From an uncultured Ruminococcus sp. (lineage in GTDB: Bacteria > Bacillota > Clostridia > Oscillospirales > Ruminococcaceae), in the NCBI GenBank assembly GCA_947174625.1, contig CAMWJT010000010.1:1-14727 (forward strand): a DNA stretch of 14,727 nt, in the 5' to 3' direction. The position numbers were made by a program, and so were the translations under genes. Shown here in pieces: positions 8,215-13,879 of the stretch (positions within the stretch are counted from its first letter, which is position 1; each line of letters starts with the position of its first letter). Below the pieces are notes generated by a model that saw nothing but the letters and a program-made list of their open reading frames with translations, searched no databases and was not told where the DNA came from.

Positions 8215-9687
8215 ATGAAAGATATTTATTCTGATATTGCCCTGCGAACCGGCGGTGATATTTATATTGGTGTGGTCGGTCCTGTCCGTACCGGAAAATC
8301 TACTTTGATTAAGCGTTTCATGGAAACACTTGTCATTCCCAATATCAACAGCGATTATAAAAAAGAACGTGCCATTGATGAACTTCCCCAGTCTGCCGCC
8401 GGAAAGACCATCATGACCACAGAACCGAAATTTATCCCGGAAGATGCCGTCCCTGTACAGTTGGAAGCCGGTGCACAGTTCCGGGCAAGAATGATTGACT
8501 GCGTTGGCTATATCGTGCCGAGTGCTCTCGGCTACATTGAAAATGAAATGCCCCGGATGGTAATGACACCCTGGTTTGATGAGGAAATTCCATTTAATAT
8601 GGCGGCAGAAATCGGCACACAGAAAGTCATTACAGAACATGCCACCATCGGGCTTGTTGTCACAACGGACGGCAGTATTTCAGACATTCCCAGGGAAGAA
8701 TATGCAGAGTGTGAAGAACGGGTCATCCGGGAATTGCAGGAACTCGGCAAACCGTTTGTCATTCTGCTGAACTGTGTCGATCCGGATTCTGAACAGGCAA
8801 AAGCACTTGCAATGCAGATGCAGGAAACATATCATACACCTGTACTTTCTGTCAGTTGTACGCAGTTACAGGAATCGGATATTCGGGAAATTCTGACGGC
8901 ACTGTTATATACATTTCCGATCCGGGAAGTAAATTTTGCTATGCCGAACTGGATTTCTATGCTGGAGAAGAACCATCCTGTCAAGCAGGAAGTATTTTCT
9001 ATTATCCGGCAGTCAGCACAGGAGCTTGTCACGGTCAGGGATGCGGCAAAACTTGTTAAGCCGATCTGTGAATGTCAGTATGTCCTGCATGCAGATGCTT
9101 CCGAGATTGATCTTGGAAATGGAACGGTGACGGTTTCTGTCACACTGCACCATGCGCTGTTCTTTAAAATTCTCAGTGAAGAAACGGGACTGGAAATCCG
9201 TGATGAAAGCAATTTGCTTTCGATTCTGAAAGAATTATGTGGTGTCCGGAAAGCTTATGCAAGATTAGAACCGGCGCTCAAAGAAGTGGAAGCGACAGGT
9301 TATGGAATTGTCATGCCCACAATGGAAGAATTGCATTTAGAAGAACCGGAAATTATCAAGCAAGGCGGCAAATATGGTGTTCGTCTGCGAGCATCAGCGC
9401 CGTCCATTCATATGATGCGAGCCGGGATCAATACGACAGTGAGTCCTATTGTGGGATCTGAGAAGCAGAGCGAAGAATTGATTATGTATTTATTGCAGGG
9501 ATTTGAGGAAAATCCGGCGAATATCTGGAGTTCTAACATTTTCGGAAAATCCTTGCATGAACTAGTAAACGAGGGATTACACAACAAATTATGCAAGATG
9601 CCGGTAGAGGCAAGAATGAAATTGCAGGAGACATTGGAACGTGTCATTAACGAAGGCTGTTCCGGACTGATCTGCTTTATTTTATAA
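8215..9687 (+). CDS. spoIVA: SpoIVA, spore-coat basement ATPase
   Basis: Mother-cell ATPase that polymerises on the outer forespore membrane and forms the basement layer for coat assembly. From ATG 8215 it is 490 aa, close to the 492 aa of the Bacillus subtilis protein. The family N-terminus DIALRTGGDIYIGVVG is present. The Walker A loop GPVRTGKST (22-30) has Lys28, sensor threonines are at TT68-69, and a Walker B-like MIDCVG has Asp95. The C-terminus ETLERVINEGCSGLICFIL matches the conserved SpoIVA tail. The frame is open to 8146, but the upstream residues have no family match; AAGG at 8202-8205 supports 8215. It is probably co-transcribed with sipL, 108 bp upstream. Confidence 0.96.
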   Translation: MKDIYSDIALRTGGDIYIGVVGPVRTGKSTLIKRFMETLVIPNINSDYKKERAIDELPQSAAGKTIMTTEPKFIPEDAVPVQLEAGAQFRARMIDCVGYIVPSALGYIENEMPRMVMTPWFDEEIPFNMAAEIGTQKVITEHATIGLVVTTDGSISDIPREEYAECEERVIRELQELGKPFVILLNCVDPDSEQAKALAMQMQETYHTPVLSVSCTQLQESDIREILTALLYTFPIREVNFAMPNWISMLEKNHPVKQEVFSIIRQSAQELVTVRDAAKLVKPICECQYVLHADASEIDLGNGTVTVSVTLHHALFFKILSEETGLEIRDESNLLSILKELCGVRKAYARLEPALKEVEATGYGIVMPTMEELHLEEPEIIKQGGKYGVRLRASAPSIHMMRAGINTTVSPIVGSEKQSEELIMYLLQGFEENPANIWSSNIFGKSLHELVNEGLHNKLCKMPVEARMKLQETLERVINEGCSGLICFIL

Positions 9688-9705
9688 TAATTTCTAATAA
9701 GAATC

Positions 9706-9736
9706 AAAAAATCCTCTGACAGTCAGGGGATTTTTT
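9706..9736. terminator. Strong bidirectional terminator after spoIVA
   Basis: A 14-bp stem with one G-T wobble, left arm 9706-9719 (starts AAAAAATCC) and right arm 9723-9736 (ends GGGGATTTTTT), closes on the 3-nt loop CAG. A and T runs flank both sides, so it can work for spoIVA on the plus strand and for nifU arriving from the minus strand. Confidence 0.92.
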
Positions 9737-9756
9737 GCTAGCCTGTTAATTTGCAA

Positions 9757-9772
9757 TGTTCCATGTGGAACA
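9757..9772. promoter_or_regulatory. parS-like palindrome variant, site 5
   Basis: TGTTCCATGTGGAACA, one base from the perfect palindrome: the centre CACGTG is CATGTG. It is part of duplicated copy A and is identical to site 6 in copy B. Loss of the central CG may weaken ParB binding. Confidence 0.55.
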
Positions 9773-9781
9773 TTCTGAATA

Positions 9782-9812
9782 TCTGTGATTTGTGACAGCC
9801 TTCACAGTCAGG
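9782..9812 (-). pseudogene. Remnant of the nifU 3' end
   Basis: Read on the minus strand it encodes PDCEGCHKSQ, against PDCEDCHE-stop at the real nifU end (9972-9998). Differences include two synonymous Cys codon changes, Asp to Gly, Glu to Lys and loss of the stop. No start or body of the gene is attached, so it is a duplication scar. Confidence 0.85.
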
Positions 9813-9818
9813 TTCAAA

Positions 9819-9884
9819 GGAAAATCTTTGCATGAATTAGTCAATGAAGGCTGTTCGGGACTGATTTACTTTATTTTATCATGA
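9819..9884 (+). pseudogene. Remnant of the spoIVA 3' end with an internal deletion
   Basis: It encodes GKSLHELVNEG joined directly to CSGLIYFILS-stop. In intact spoIVA these parts are separated by 28 residues lying between HELVNEG and VINEG. The join falls in the shared NEG codons (AACGAGG / AACGAAGG), suggesting deletion between short direct repeats. Over the first nine codons there are five base differences and none changes the amino acid. No start codon or upstream domain is present. Confidence 0.9.
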
Positions 9885-9890
9885 AAAATC

Positions 9891-9921
9891 AAAAAATCCC
9901 CCGAAAGCCAAGAGATTTTTT
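9891..9921. terminator. Decayed duplicate of the spoIVA terminator
   Basis: The outer arms AAAAAATC and GATTTTTT still pair, but the inner stem (CCCCGAAAGCCAAGA) has lost most pairing compared with 9706-9736. As the first hairpin met by nifU transcripts it may have weak residual activity. Confidence 0.55.
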
Positions 9922-9942
9922 GCTATCCTGTTAATCCGGCAA

Positions 9943-9958
9943 TGTTCCATGTGGAACA
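9943..9958. promoter_or_regulatory. parS-like palindrome variant, site 6
   Basis: TGTTCCATGTGGAACA, the same CATGTG-centred variant as site 5, in copy B of the duplication and 13 bp from the nifU stop codon. The 18 bp core is unchanged between the copies although its flanks differ. Confidence 0.55.
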
Positions 9959-9971
9959 TTCTACATGTCTG

Positions 9972-10397
9972 TTATTCGTGGCAGTCTTCGCAGTCAGGAA
10001 TTATACCGACAATGGGTTCAGGATCGACACCCTGTTTTTTATAATAATCCGTCAGGGCGGCTTTGACTGCCTGTTCTGCCAGGACGGAACAATGAATCTT
10101 GACAGGCGGCAGACCGTCAAGTGCTTCCATGACGGCTTTGTTTGTGAGCTGTAATGCTTCATTGATCGTCTTGCCCTTAATCATCTCCGTTGCCATAGAG
10201 GATGTTGCCACCGCAGCGCCGCAGCCGAATGTTTTGAATTTTACATCTGTGATGACGTCGCCGTCAATCTTAAGATACATTTTCATAATATCGCCGCATT
10301 TGGCATTGCCGACTTCTCCGATGCCATCAGCATTTTCAATTTCTCCCACATTCCGGGGATTTGTAAAATGATCCATGACTTTTTCGCTGTAATTCAT
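9972..10397 (-). CDS. nifU: NifU/IscU-type iron-sulfur cluster scaffold protein, 141 aa
   Basis: Cytoplasmic scaffold on which iron-sulfur clusters are assembled from sulfur delivered by the upstream cysteine desulfurase. The three ligand cysteines are in family positions: C34 (KCGDI, with D36), C59 (FGCGAA) and C103 (HCSVLAEQ). The N-terminus NYSEKVMDHFTNPRNVGEI is classic, and a C-terminal CEDC pair (136, 139) is extra. AGGAGG precedes the ATG. It follows nifS by 28 bp on the same strand and converges on spoIVA. Only the N-terminal NifU (IscU-like) domain is present, so iscU would be an equally fair symbol. Confidence 0.95.
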   Translation of the reverse strand: MNYSEKVMDHFTNPRNVGEIENADGIGEVGNAKCGDIMKMYLKIDGDVITDVKFKTFGCGAAVATSSMATEMIKGKTINEALQLTNKAVMEALDGLPPVKIHCSVLAEQAVKAALTDYYKKQGVDPEPIVGIIPDCEDCHE

Positions 10398-10425
10398 GAA
10401 AAAAACCTCCTGTTTATATTTTAAA

Positions 10426-11619
10426 TTAAACTAATTTTCTGTTTTCTTTTGTAAGTGTCTCCCACATCGGGGACATTGCCCGGAGCCTGTCTACGATCTG
10501 CGGAAGCACTTCCAGTATATAATCAACATCTTCCTGCGTGAATTCTTCGCCAAAACTCAGCCGGAGAGAGCCGTGTGCCACTTCATGCACCAGTCCCAGA
10601 GATAGTAATACATGGGACGGATCGAGTGAACCGGAAGTACAGGCAGAGCCGGAAGATGCCTGAATGCCGTAATGATCGAGCATTAATAACAGGCTTTCGC
10701 CTTCAATGCCGACAATGGAGATATTCACATTTCCGGCGAGACGTTTTTCTCTGTCGCCGTTCAGTCTTGTCTGGTCAATTTTCAGAATGCCATCAATCAG
10801 TTGATCTCTTAAGGGTGTGAGTTTTGCAATTTTAGCAGGGATGTTTGCTGTAGCAAGTTCCATTGCCTTGGCAAGTCCCATAATACCGGGGACATTTTCC
10901 GTTCCGGCACGTTTACCGGATTCCTGCCCGCCGCCATGGATCAGATTCGGCAGAGAAATGCCTTTTCTGACATATAATGCACCGATCCCTTTGGGAGCAT
11001 GAAATTTATGACCGGAGAGGGATAACAAATCAATATTCTGTGCTTTTACGTCAATTTCGACATTGCCAATCGCCTGGACAGCATCTGTATGGAACAGAAC
11101 ACCATGTTTTCTGCAAATTGCACCGATTTCCGGGATTGGCTGAATGGTACCGATTTCGTTATTGGCATACATAATGGATACAAGTGCCGTGTCTGGTCGG
11201 ATCGCAGTTTCTACGTCCGCAGGACTGACAAGTCCCTCCGGACTGACCGGCAAGTATGTCACTTCAAAACCATGTTTTTCCAGGAATTCGCAGGTATGCA
11301 GGACGGCATGATGTTCAAAGACACTTGTAATAATATGCTTTTTGCCTTTTTGTGCCAGTTGATCTGCAATGCCCTTGATTGCCCAGTTGTCAGATTCTGA
11401 ACCGCCCCCGGTGAAGAAAATTTCTTTCGGATCGGCATGCAGACAGACAGCCACTCTGGCACGGGCATCCAGGATGGCACGTTCATTCTCACGACCTTTT
11501 GCGTAGATACTGGAAGGATTGCCAAAATTCTGCTGAAAATACGGCAGCATTTCCTGTAATACTGCATCAGATACCGCCGTTGTTGCGGCATGATCTGCAT
11601 AAATATAACGCTTTTCCAT
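10426..11619 (-). CDS. nifS: Cysteine desulfurase NifS/IscS, 397 aa
   Basis: PLP enzyme (aminotransferase class V fold) that converts L-cysteine to L-alanine and passes the persulfide sulfur to the scaffold NifU. Seen are YADHAATT at the N-terminus, TGGGSESDNWA, His104 in FEHHAV, Asp179 in HTDAVQ, the PLP lysine K205 in SLSGHKFHAPKG, and the catalytic loop SSGSACTSGSLDPSH with C327. The loop and length match the NifS/IscS group rather than the SufS group. The ribosome binding site is weak (GAGAG). A near-consensus promoter lies 64 bp upstream. No IscR-type regulator is seen next to it; together with nifU it forms a minimal two-gene assembly operon. Confidence 0.96.
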   Translation of the reverse strand: MEKRYIYADHAATTAVSDAVLQEMLPYFQQNFGNPSSIYAKGRENERAILDARARVAVCLHADPKEIFFTGGGSESDNWAIKGIADQLAQKGKKHIITSVFEHHAVLHTCEFLEKHGFEVTYLPVSPEGLVSPADVETAIRPDTALVSIMYANNEIGTIQPIPEIGAICRKHGVLFHTDAVQAIGNVEIDVKAQNIDLLSLSGHKFHAPKGIGALYVRKGISLPNLIHGGGQESGKRAGTENVPGIMGLAKAMELATANIPAKIAKLTPLRDQLIDGILKIDQTRLNGDREKRLAGNVNISIVGIEGESLLLMLDHYGIQASSGSACTSGSLDPSHVLLSLGLVHEVAHGSLRLSFGEEFTQEDVDYILEVLPQIVDRLRAMSPMWETLTKENRKLV

Positions 11620-11682
11620 GTTTTCTCTCTTTTCTTTTTTTTAATTTAAAATTTATCAGAAAATGATTTCTGAGTGTACTAT

Positions 11683-11711
11683 ATTATAACACAATCCGGC
11701 AAATATTGCAA
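11683..11711 (-). promoter_or_regulatory. Sigma-A promoter for nifS-nifU
   Basis: On the minus strand TTGCAA (11706-11711), a 17-bp spacer, then a perfect TATAAT (11683-11688). A transcript would start near 11676, giving a leader of roughly 57 nt. Just upstream, GTTAACTAAACTAAC (11717-11731) is partly dyad-symmetric and could be an operator, but I cannot name a regulator. Confidence 0.85.
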
Positions 11712-11835
11712 CATCTGTTAACTAAACTAACAAGATTTATGAAATGCGGTTTTTTGGGGCTTTATTTAAATTATACTATGATAATTAAAAATAAAATAAG
11801 ATTATCAGTAATCCTGACGAATTTCTGGAAAATGC

Positions 11836-11864
11836 TTGACAAATATATCGCAGTGTGATATACT
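11836..11864 (+). promoter_or_regulatory. Sigma-A promoter for the padR-DUF2812 operon
   Basis: Perfect TTGACA (11836-11841), 17-bp spacer, TATACT (11859-11864). The spacer and -10 box are covered by a dyad repeat (11844-11862), so a repressor there would block RNA polymerase. Confidence 0.88.
11844..11862. promoter_or_regulatory. PadR operator candidate, box 1
   Basis: TATATCGCAGTGTGATATA has inverted arms TATATC and GATATA around 7 bp. It sits on the promoter spacer and -10 element. A similar 19-bp box occurs 35 bp downstream, matching at 15 of 19 positions. Confidence 0.65.
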
Positions 11865-11878
11865 ATATTGTAGTAAGA

Positions 11879-11897
11879 TATATTGCACTTCGATATA
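11879..11897. promoter_or_regulatory. PadR operator candidate, box 2
   Basis: TATATTGCACTTCGATATA matches box 1 at 15 of 19 positions and lies in the early transcribed region, 30 bp before the padR start codon. Two boxes 35 bp apart suit cooperative dimer binding. Binding by the adjacent PadR protein is inferred from family habit of autoregulation. Confidence 0.6.
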
Positions 11898-11927
11898 TCT
11901 AATTTTTCAAAGACTGGAGATGATAAC

Positions 11928-12239
11928 ATGACAGATAAAATAAAACGGATTTATATTCCTATGACAGAAACAGGATTTTATATCTTATTCTGTTTGCAGG
12001 AAGAAATGCACGGCTATGGCATCACACAGAAAGTAAAAGAAATGACAGATGGTGAAGTGATAATCACTGCCGGGACAATGTACGGTAGTTTGTCAAAAAT
12101 GGAAAAAGACGGATTAATTTATTTTGTACGGGAAGAAGAAAAACGGAAATTATATTGTATCACGGAACTGGGCAAAGAAATTCTGCAATTAGAAATTGAC
12201 AGAATCAAAAGAGTATACAGAAATATCGGAGGTGTTTGA
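11928..12239 (+). CDS. PadR family transcriptional regulator, 103 aa
   Basis: Winged-helix repressor of the PadR family, small subclass with little more than the DNA-binding domain and a short C-terminal helix for dimerisation. Seen are LFCLQEEMHGYGITQKVKEM, the recognition-helix region ITAGTMYGSLSKMEKDGLI and the wing EEKRKLYCITELGKEIL. ATG 11928 is preceded by GGAGA at 7 nt; the frame is open upstream to 11883, but that part overlaps operator box 2. The DUF2812 gene starts one base after its stop, so the two are co-translated. Ligand unknown; such pairs often control membrane stress or drug response. Confidence 0.93.
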   Translation: MTDKIKRIYIPMTETGFYILFCLQEEMHGYGITQKVKEMTDGEVIITAGTMYGSLSKMEKDGLIYFVREEEKRKLYCITELGKEILQLEIDRIKRVYRNIGGV

Positions 12240-12240
12240 G

Positions 12241-12804
12241 ATGAATCCAGAAATCAAAAAAGGGATAAAATTATTTTTATTATCGGATTATGAAAAAGAA
12301 GAAGCTTATCTCACAGAGATGCACAGAACCGGCTGGAAACTGAAAAATATCAGTTACGGAATTTATACATTTGAGAAATGCGAGCCTGAGAACGTGATAT
12401 ACAGACTGGATTTTGCAGAGGATAAAGAAAAGGATCTGTCATGTTATATTGCCATGTTCGGTGAGTATGGCTGGGAATATATTCAGGATGTGAATGGTTA
12501 CAGCTATTTCAGAAAGAGAACCAACAGGCTTGCAGAAGAGGATACGGAGATATTCAGCGACAGCGAATCCAGGCTTGCCATGATGAAAAACATCATAGAT
12601 AAAAAACTGATGCCGGTTTGGGTCATATTTATGTTGATTTTAGTTCCTAATTTTGTCAAGGTCATGTTGCATGGTTTTGATGACATTCCGCTTCATACGG
12701 TATTGACTGTAATTTATACGCTTTTATTTGTATGGTATTCCTATATACTGATTCATTGTAGAATGGGATTCCAGAAATTAAAGAAAAAGTATACAAAAAC
12801 ATGA
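12241..12804 (+). CDS. DUF2812 family membrane protein, 187 aa
   Basis: Soluble N-terminal DUF2812-like domain followed by two membrane segments. The soluble part contains LSDYEKEEAYLTEMHRTGWK (14-33) and YGWEYIQDVNGYSYFRKR (76-93). Membrane helices are predicted at about 123-143 (LMPVWVIFMLILVPNFVKVM) and 153-172 (TVLTVIYTLLFVWYSYILIH). The tail is basic, fitting a cytoplasmic C-terminus. Genes of this family are commonly found directly after PadR regulators. ATG 12241 is chosen because GGAGGTG lies 6 nt upstream inside padR. Molecular function is unknown. The stop is one base from the stop of the opposing HxlR gene. Confidence 0.85.
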   Translation: MNPEIKKGIKLFLLSDYEKEEAYLTEMHRTGWKLKNISYGIYTFEKCEPENVIYRLDFAEDKEKDLSCYIAMFGEYGWEYIQDVNGYSYFRKRTNRLAEEDTEIFSDSESRLAMMKNIIDKKLMPVWVIFMLILVPNFVKVMLHGFDDIPLHTVLTVIYTLLFVWYSYILIHCRMGFQKLKKKYTKT

Positions 12805-12805
12805 T

Positions 12806-13147
12806 TTACAGCTCCTGTTTATGAATTTCTCCCCATTCGCACATGGTGTCTAAAATAGGAATCAAAGATTTTCCACGTTCTGTCAGGCTGTATTCTACTT
12901 TTGGTGGAATCTGGGGATACTCTTTTCTATGGATTAATTGATCAGCTTCTAACTCTTTCAGTGTCGCACTCAGTGTTTTATAAGAAATATTGCCGATATA
13001 TCGTTTCATTTCGTTGAAGCGTACAATTCTGTAGTGCATGAGTGTATATAAAATAAACATTTTATACTTGCCCTGGATCAGACGCATTGTATAGTAAAAT
13101 CCTGTATTTTCCAGTTCTGCATTTTGAATACATGTAAGATTATTCAT
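12806..13147 (-). CDS. HxlR family transcriptional regulator, 113 aa
   Basis: Winged-helix regulator of the HxlR (MarR-like) family. Seen are LIQGKYKMFILYTLMHYRIVRFNEMKR, the recognition region ISYKTLSATLKELEADQLIHR and the wing PPKVEYSLTERGKSLIPILDTMCEWG. The start is uncertain. ATG 13147 begins the protein-like sequence, but AGGAG (13164-13168 on the opposite strand) is 16 nt away. GTG at 13162 is too close to that signal. Two cysteines (residue 6 and one near residue 104) could allow redox sensing as in YodB or HypR. It is divergent from a flavoprotein gene it probably controls. Confidence 0.9.
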   Translation of the reverse strand: MNNLTCIQNAELENTGFYYTMRLIQGKYKMFILYTLMHYRIVRFNEMKRYIGNISYKTLSATLKELEADQLIHRKEYPQIPPKVEYSLTERGKSLIPILDTMCEWGEIHKQEL

Positions 13148-13174
13148 GATAATTGATGACACTCTCCTTTTGGT

Positions 13175-13187
13175 AAGTATATTACTT
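13175..13187. promoter_or_regulatory. HxlR operator candidate
   Basis: AAGTA-TAT-TACTT is a perfect 5-3-5 dyad between the hxlR start and the flavoprotein promoter. A further half-site GTACTTG at 13196-13202 touches the -35 box. HxlR proteins typically bind such TACTT/AAGTA dyads; the link is inferred. Confidence 0.6.
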
Positions 13188-13199
13188 GCATGTGCGTAC

Positions 13200-13227
13200 T
13201 TGACATTTTATAGATTTATGCTATAAT
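13200..13227 (+). promoter_or_regulatory. Sigma-A promoter for the flavoprotein gene
   Basis: Perfect TTGACA (13200-13205) and perfect TATAAT (13222-13227) with a 16-bp spacer. An operator-like dyad lies immediately upstream, and the -10 box overlaps that of the opposing hxlR promoter. Confidence 0.85.
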
Positions 13228-13254
13228 AATAGCACAGCAATTCGTAAAAGTCAA
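13226..13254 (-). promoter_or_regulatory. Promoter for the HxlR regulator gene
   Basis: On the minus strand TTGACT (13249-13254), 17-bp spacer, TATTAT (13226-13231). Its -10 box shares two bases with that of the plus-strand promoter, so both cannot be occupied at once. Confidence 0.65.
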
Positions 13255-13292
13255 TGCTGAAATAAAAATTTTTGAATCCGGAGGTAATTATC

Positions 13293-13838
13293 ATGAGCAA
13301 GAAAATTCTTGTATTGACAGGAAGTCCCCGAAAAGATGGCAATAGTTTTGCGATGACAGACGCATTTATTCAGACTGCGGAACAGAACGGACATACTGTG
13401 ACACGGTTTGACACAGCTATGATGAAAATTGCAGGTTGCCGTGCCTGTGAGACATGTTATTCTACAGGCAAGCCCTGTACATTTGATGATGATTTCAATA
13501 AAATTGCGCCTGCCATTCTGGATGCAGATGTCATTGTATTTACAATGCCGGTTTACTGGTATTCCATCCCGGCGCAGTTGAAAGCTGTGATTGACCGGAT
13601 GTTTTCGCTTGTGATTGGCGGAAAAGACATTGCAGGCAAAGAATGTGCATTGATTGCCTGTTGTGAAGAAGAGGATATGACTGTAATGGATGGTGTACGC
13701 ATTCCGATGGAACGCACGGCAGAATTAAACAAATGGACTATGATAGGTGAAGTGTTGATTCCCGGTGTATTAAACGTTGGGGATATTACAAAAACGGACG
13801 GTTGTCAGCAAGCCATTGCACTTGCAAACAAGCTTTGA
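13293..13838 (+). CDS. Flavodoxin-fold NAD(P)H-dependent FMN reductase family protein, 181 aa
   Basis: Cytoplasmic flavoprotein with a flavodoxin-like fold. The FMN phosphate loop GSPRKDGNS is at residues 10-18. A compact cysteine motif C49-x2-C52-x2-C55-x6-C62 (GCRACETCYSTGKPC) resembles that of iron-sulfur flavoproteins (Isf) and of many clostridial flavodoxin-family oxidoreductases. It is followed by DADVIVFTMPVYWYSIPAQLK, which contacts the isoalloxazine ring in the family. ATG 13293 has GGAGG at 8 nt; the upstream in-frame extension has no family match. A divergent HxlR regulator suggests induction by electrophiles, quinones or oxidants. The substrate cannot be deduced. Confidence 0.9.
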   Translation: MSKKILVLTGSPRKDGNSFAMTDAFIQTAEQNGHTVTRFDTAMMKIAGCRACETCYSTGKPCTFDDDFNKIAPAILDADVIVFTMPVYWYSIPAQLKAVIDRMFSLVIGGKDIAGKECALIACCEEEDMTVMDGVRIPMERTAELNKWTMIGEVLIPGVLNVGDITKTDGCQQAIALANKL

Positions 13839-13846
13839 TATAATTT

Positions 13847-13873
13847 AAAAATCCCTGTAAAACAGGGATTTTT
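13847..13873. terminator. Bidirectional terminator between flavoprotein gene and thrB
   Basis: Perfect 12-bp stem AAAAATCCCTGT / ACAGGGATTTTT with an AAA loop, between two converging genes. A and T runs on both sides allow use in both directions. Confidence 0.95.
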
Positions 13874-13879
13874 TATTAA

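Larger units (their letters stand above)
9544..9812. repeat. Copy A of an imperfect tandem duplication (spoIVA end to nifU-end remnant)
   Basis: This copy holds the intact spoIVA 3' end, the strong terminator, a palindrome and a 31-bp broken copy of the nifU 3' end. It repeats in the same order in copy B at 9819-9998. Copy B lacks the spoIVA segment lying between the two NEG-encoding motifs. The intact nifU copy follows copy B, so the two units overlap genes on opposite sides. Confidence 0.88.
9819..9998. repeat. Copy B of the tandem duplication (spoIVA-end remnant to intact nifU end)
   Basis: In order it holds the spoIVA remnant, a decayed terminator, the palindrome variant and the intact nifU 3' end. 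The junction with copy A lies between 9812 and 9819. Confidence 0.88.

Noticed and set aside
9706..9921. Repeated hairpins and palindromes suggesting a CRISPR or an insertion sequence end.
   Set aside because: Only two units exist, they contain gene remnants rather than spacers, and there is no transposase, target-site duplication or cas gene.
9942..10154. A 70-codon plus-strand frame beginning MFHVEH over the nifU 3' end.
   Set aside because: The start is just the palindrome translated, and the rest is antisense to nifU with no ribosome binding site.
11717..11731. GTTAACTAAACTAAC upstream of nifS as an IscR-type operator.
   Set aside because: The symmetry is imperfect, it does not match a known IscR or other site that I can name, and no regulator gene is adjacent.
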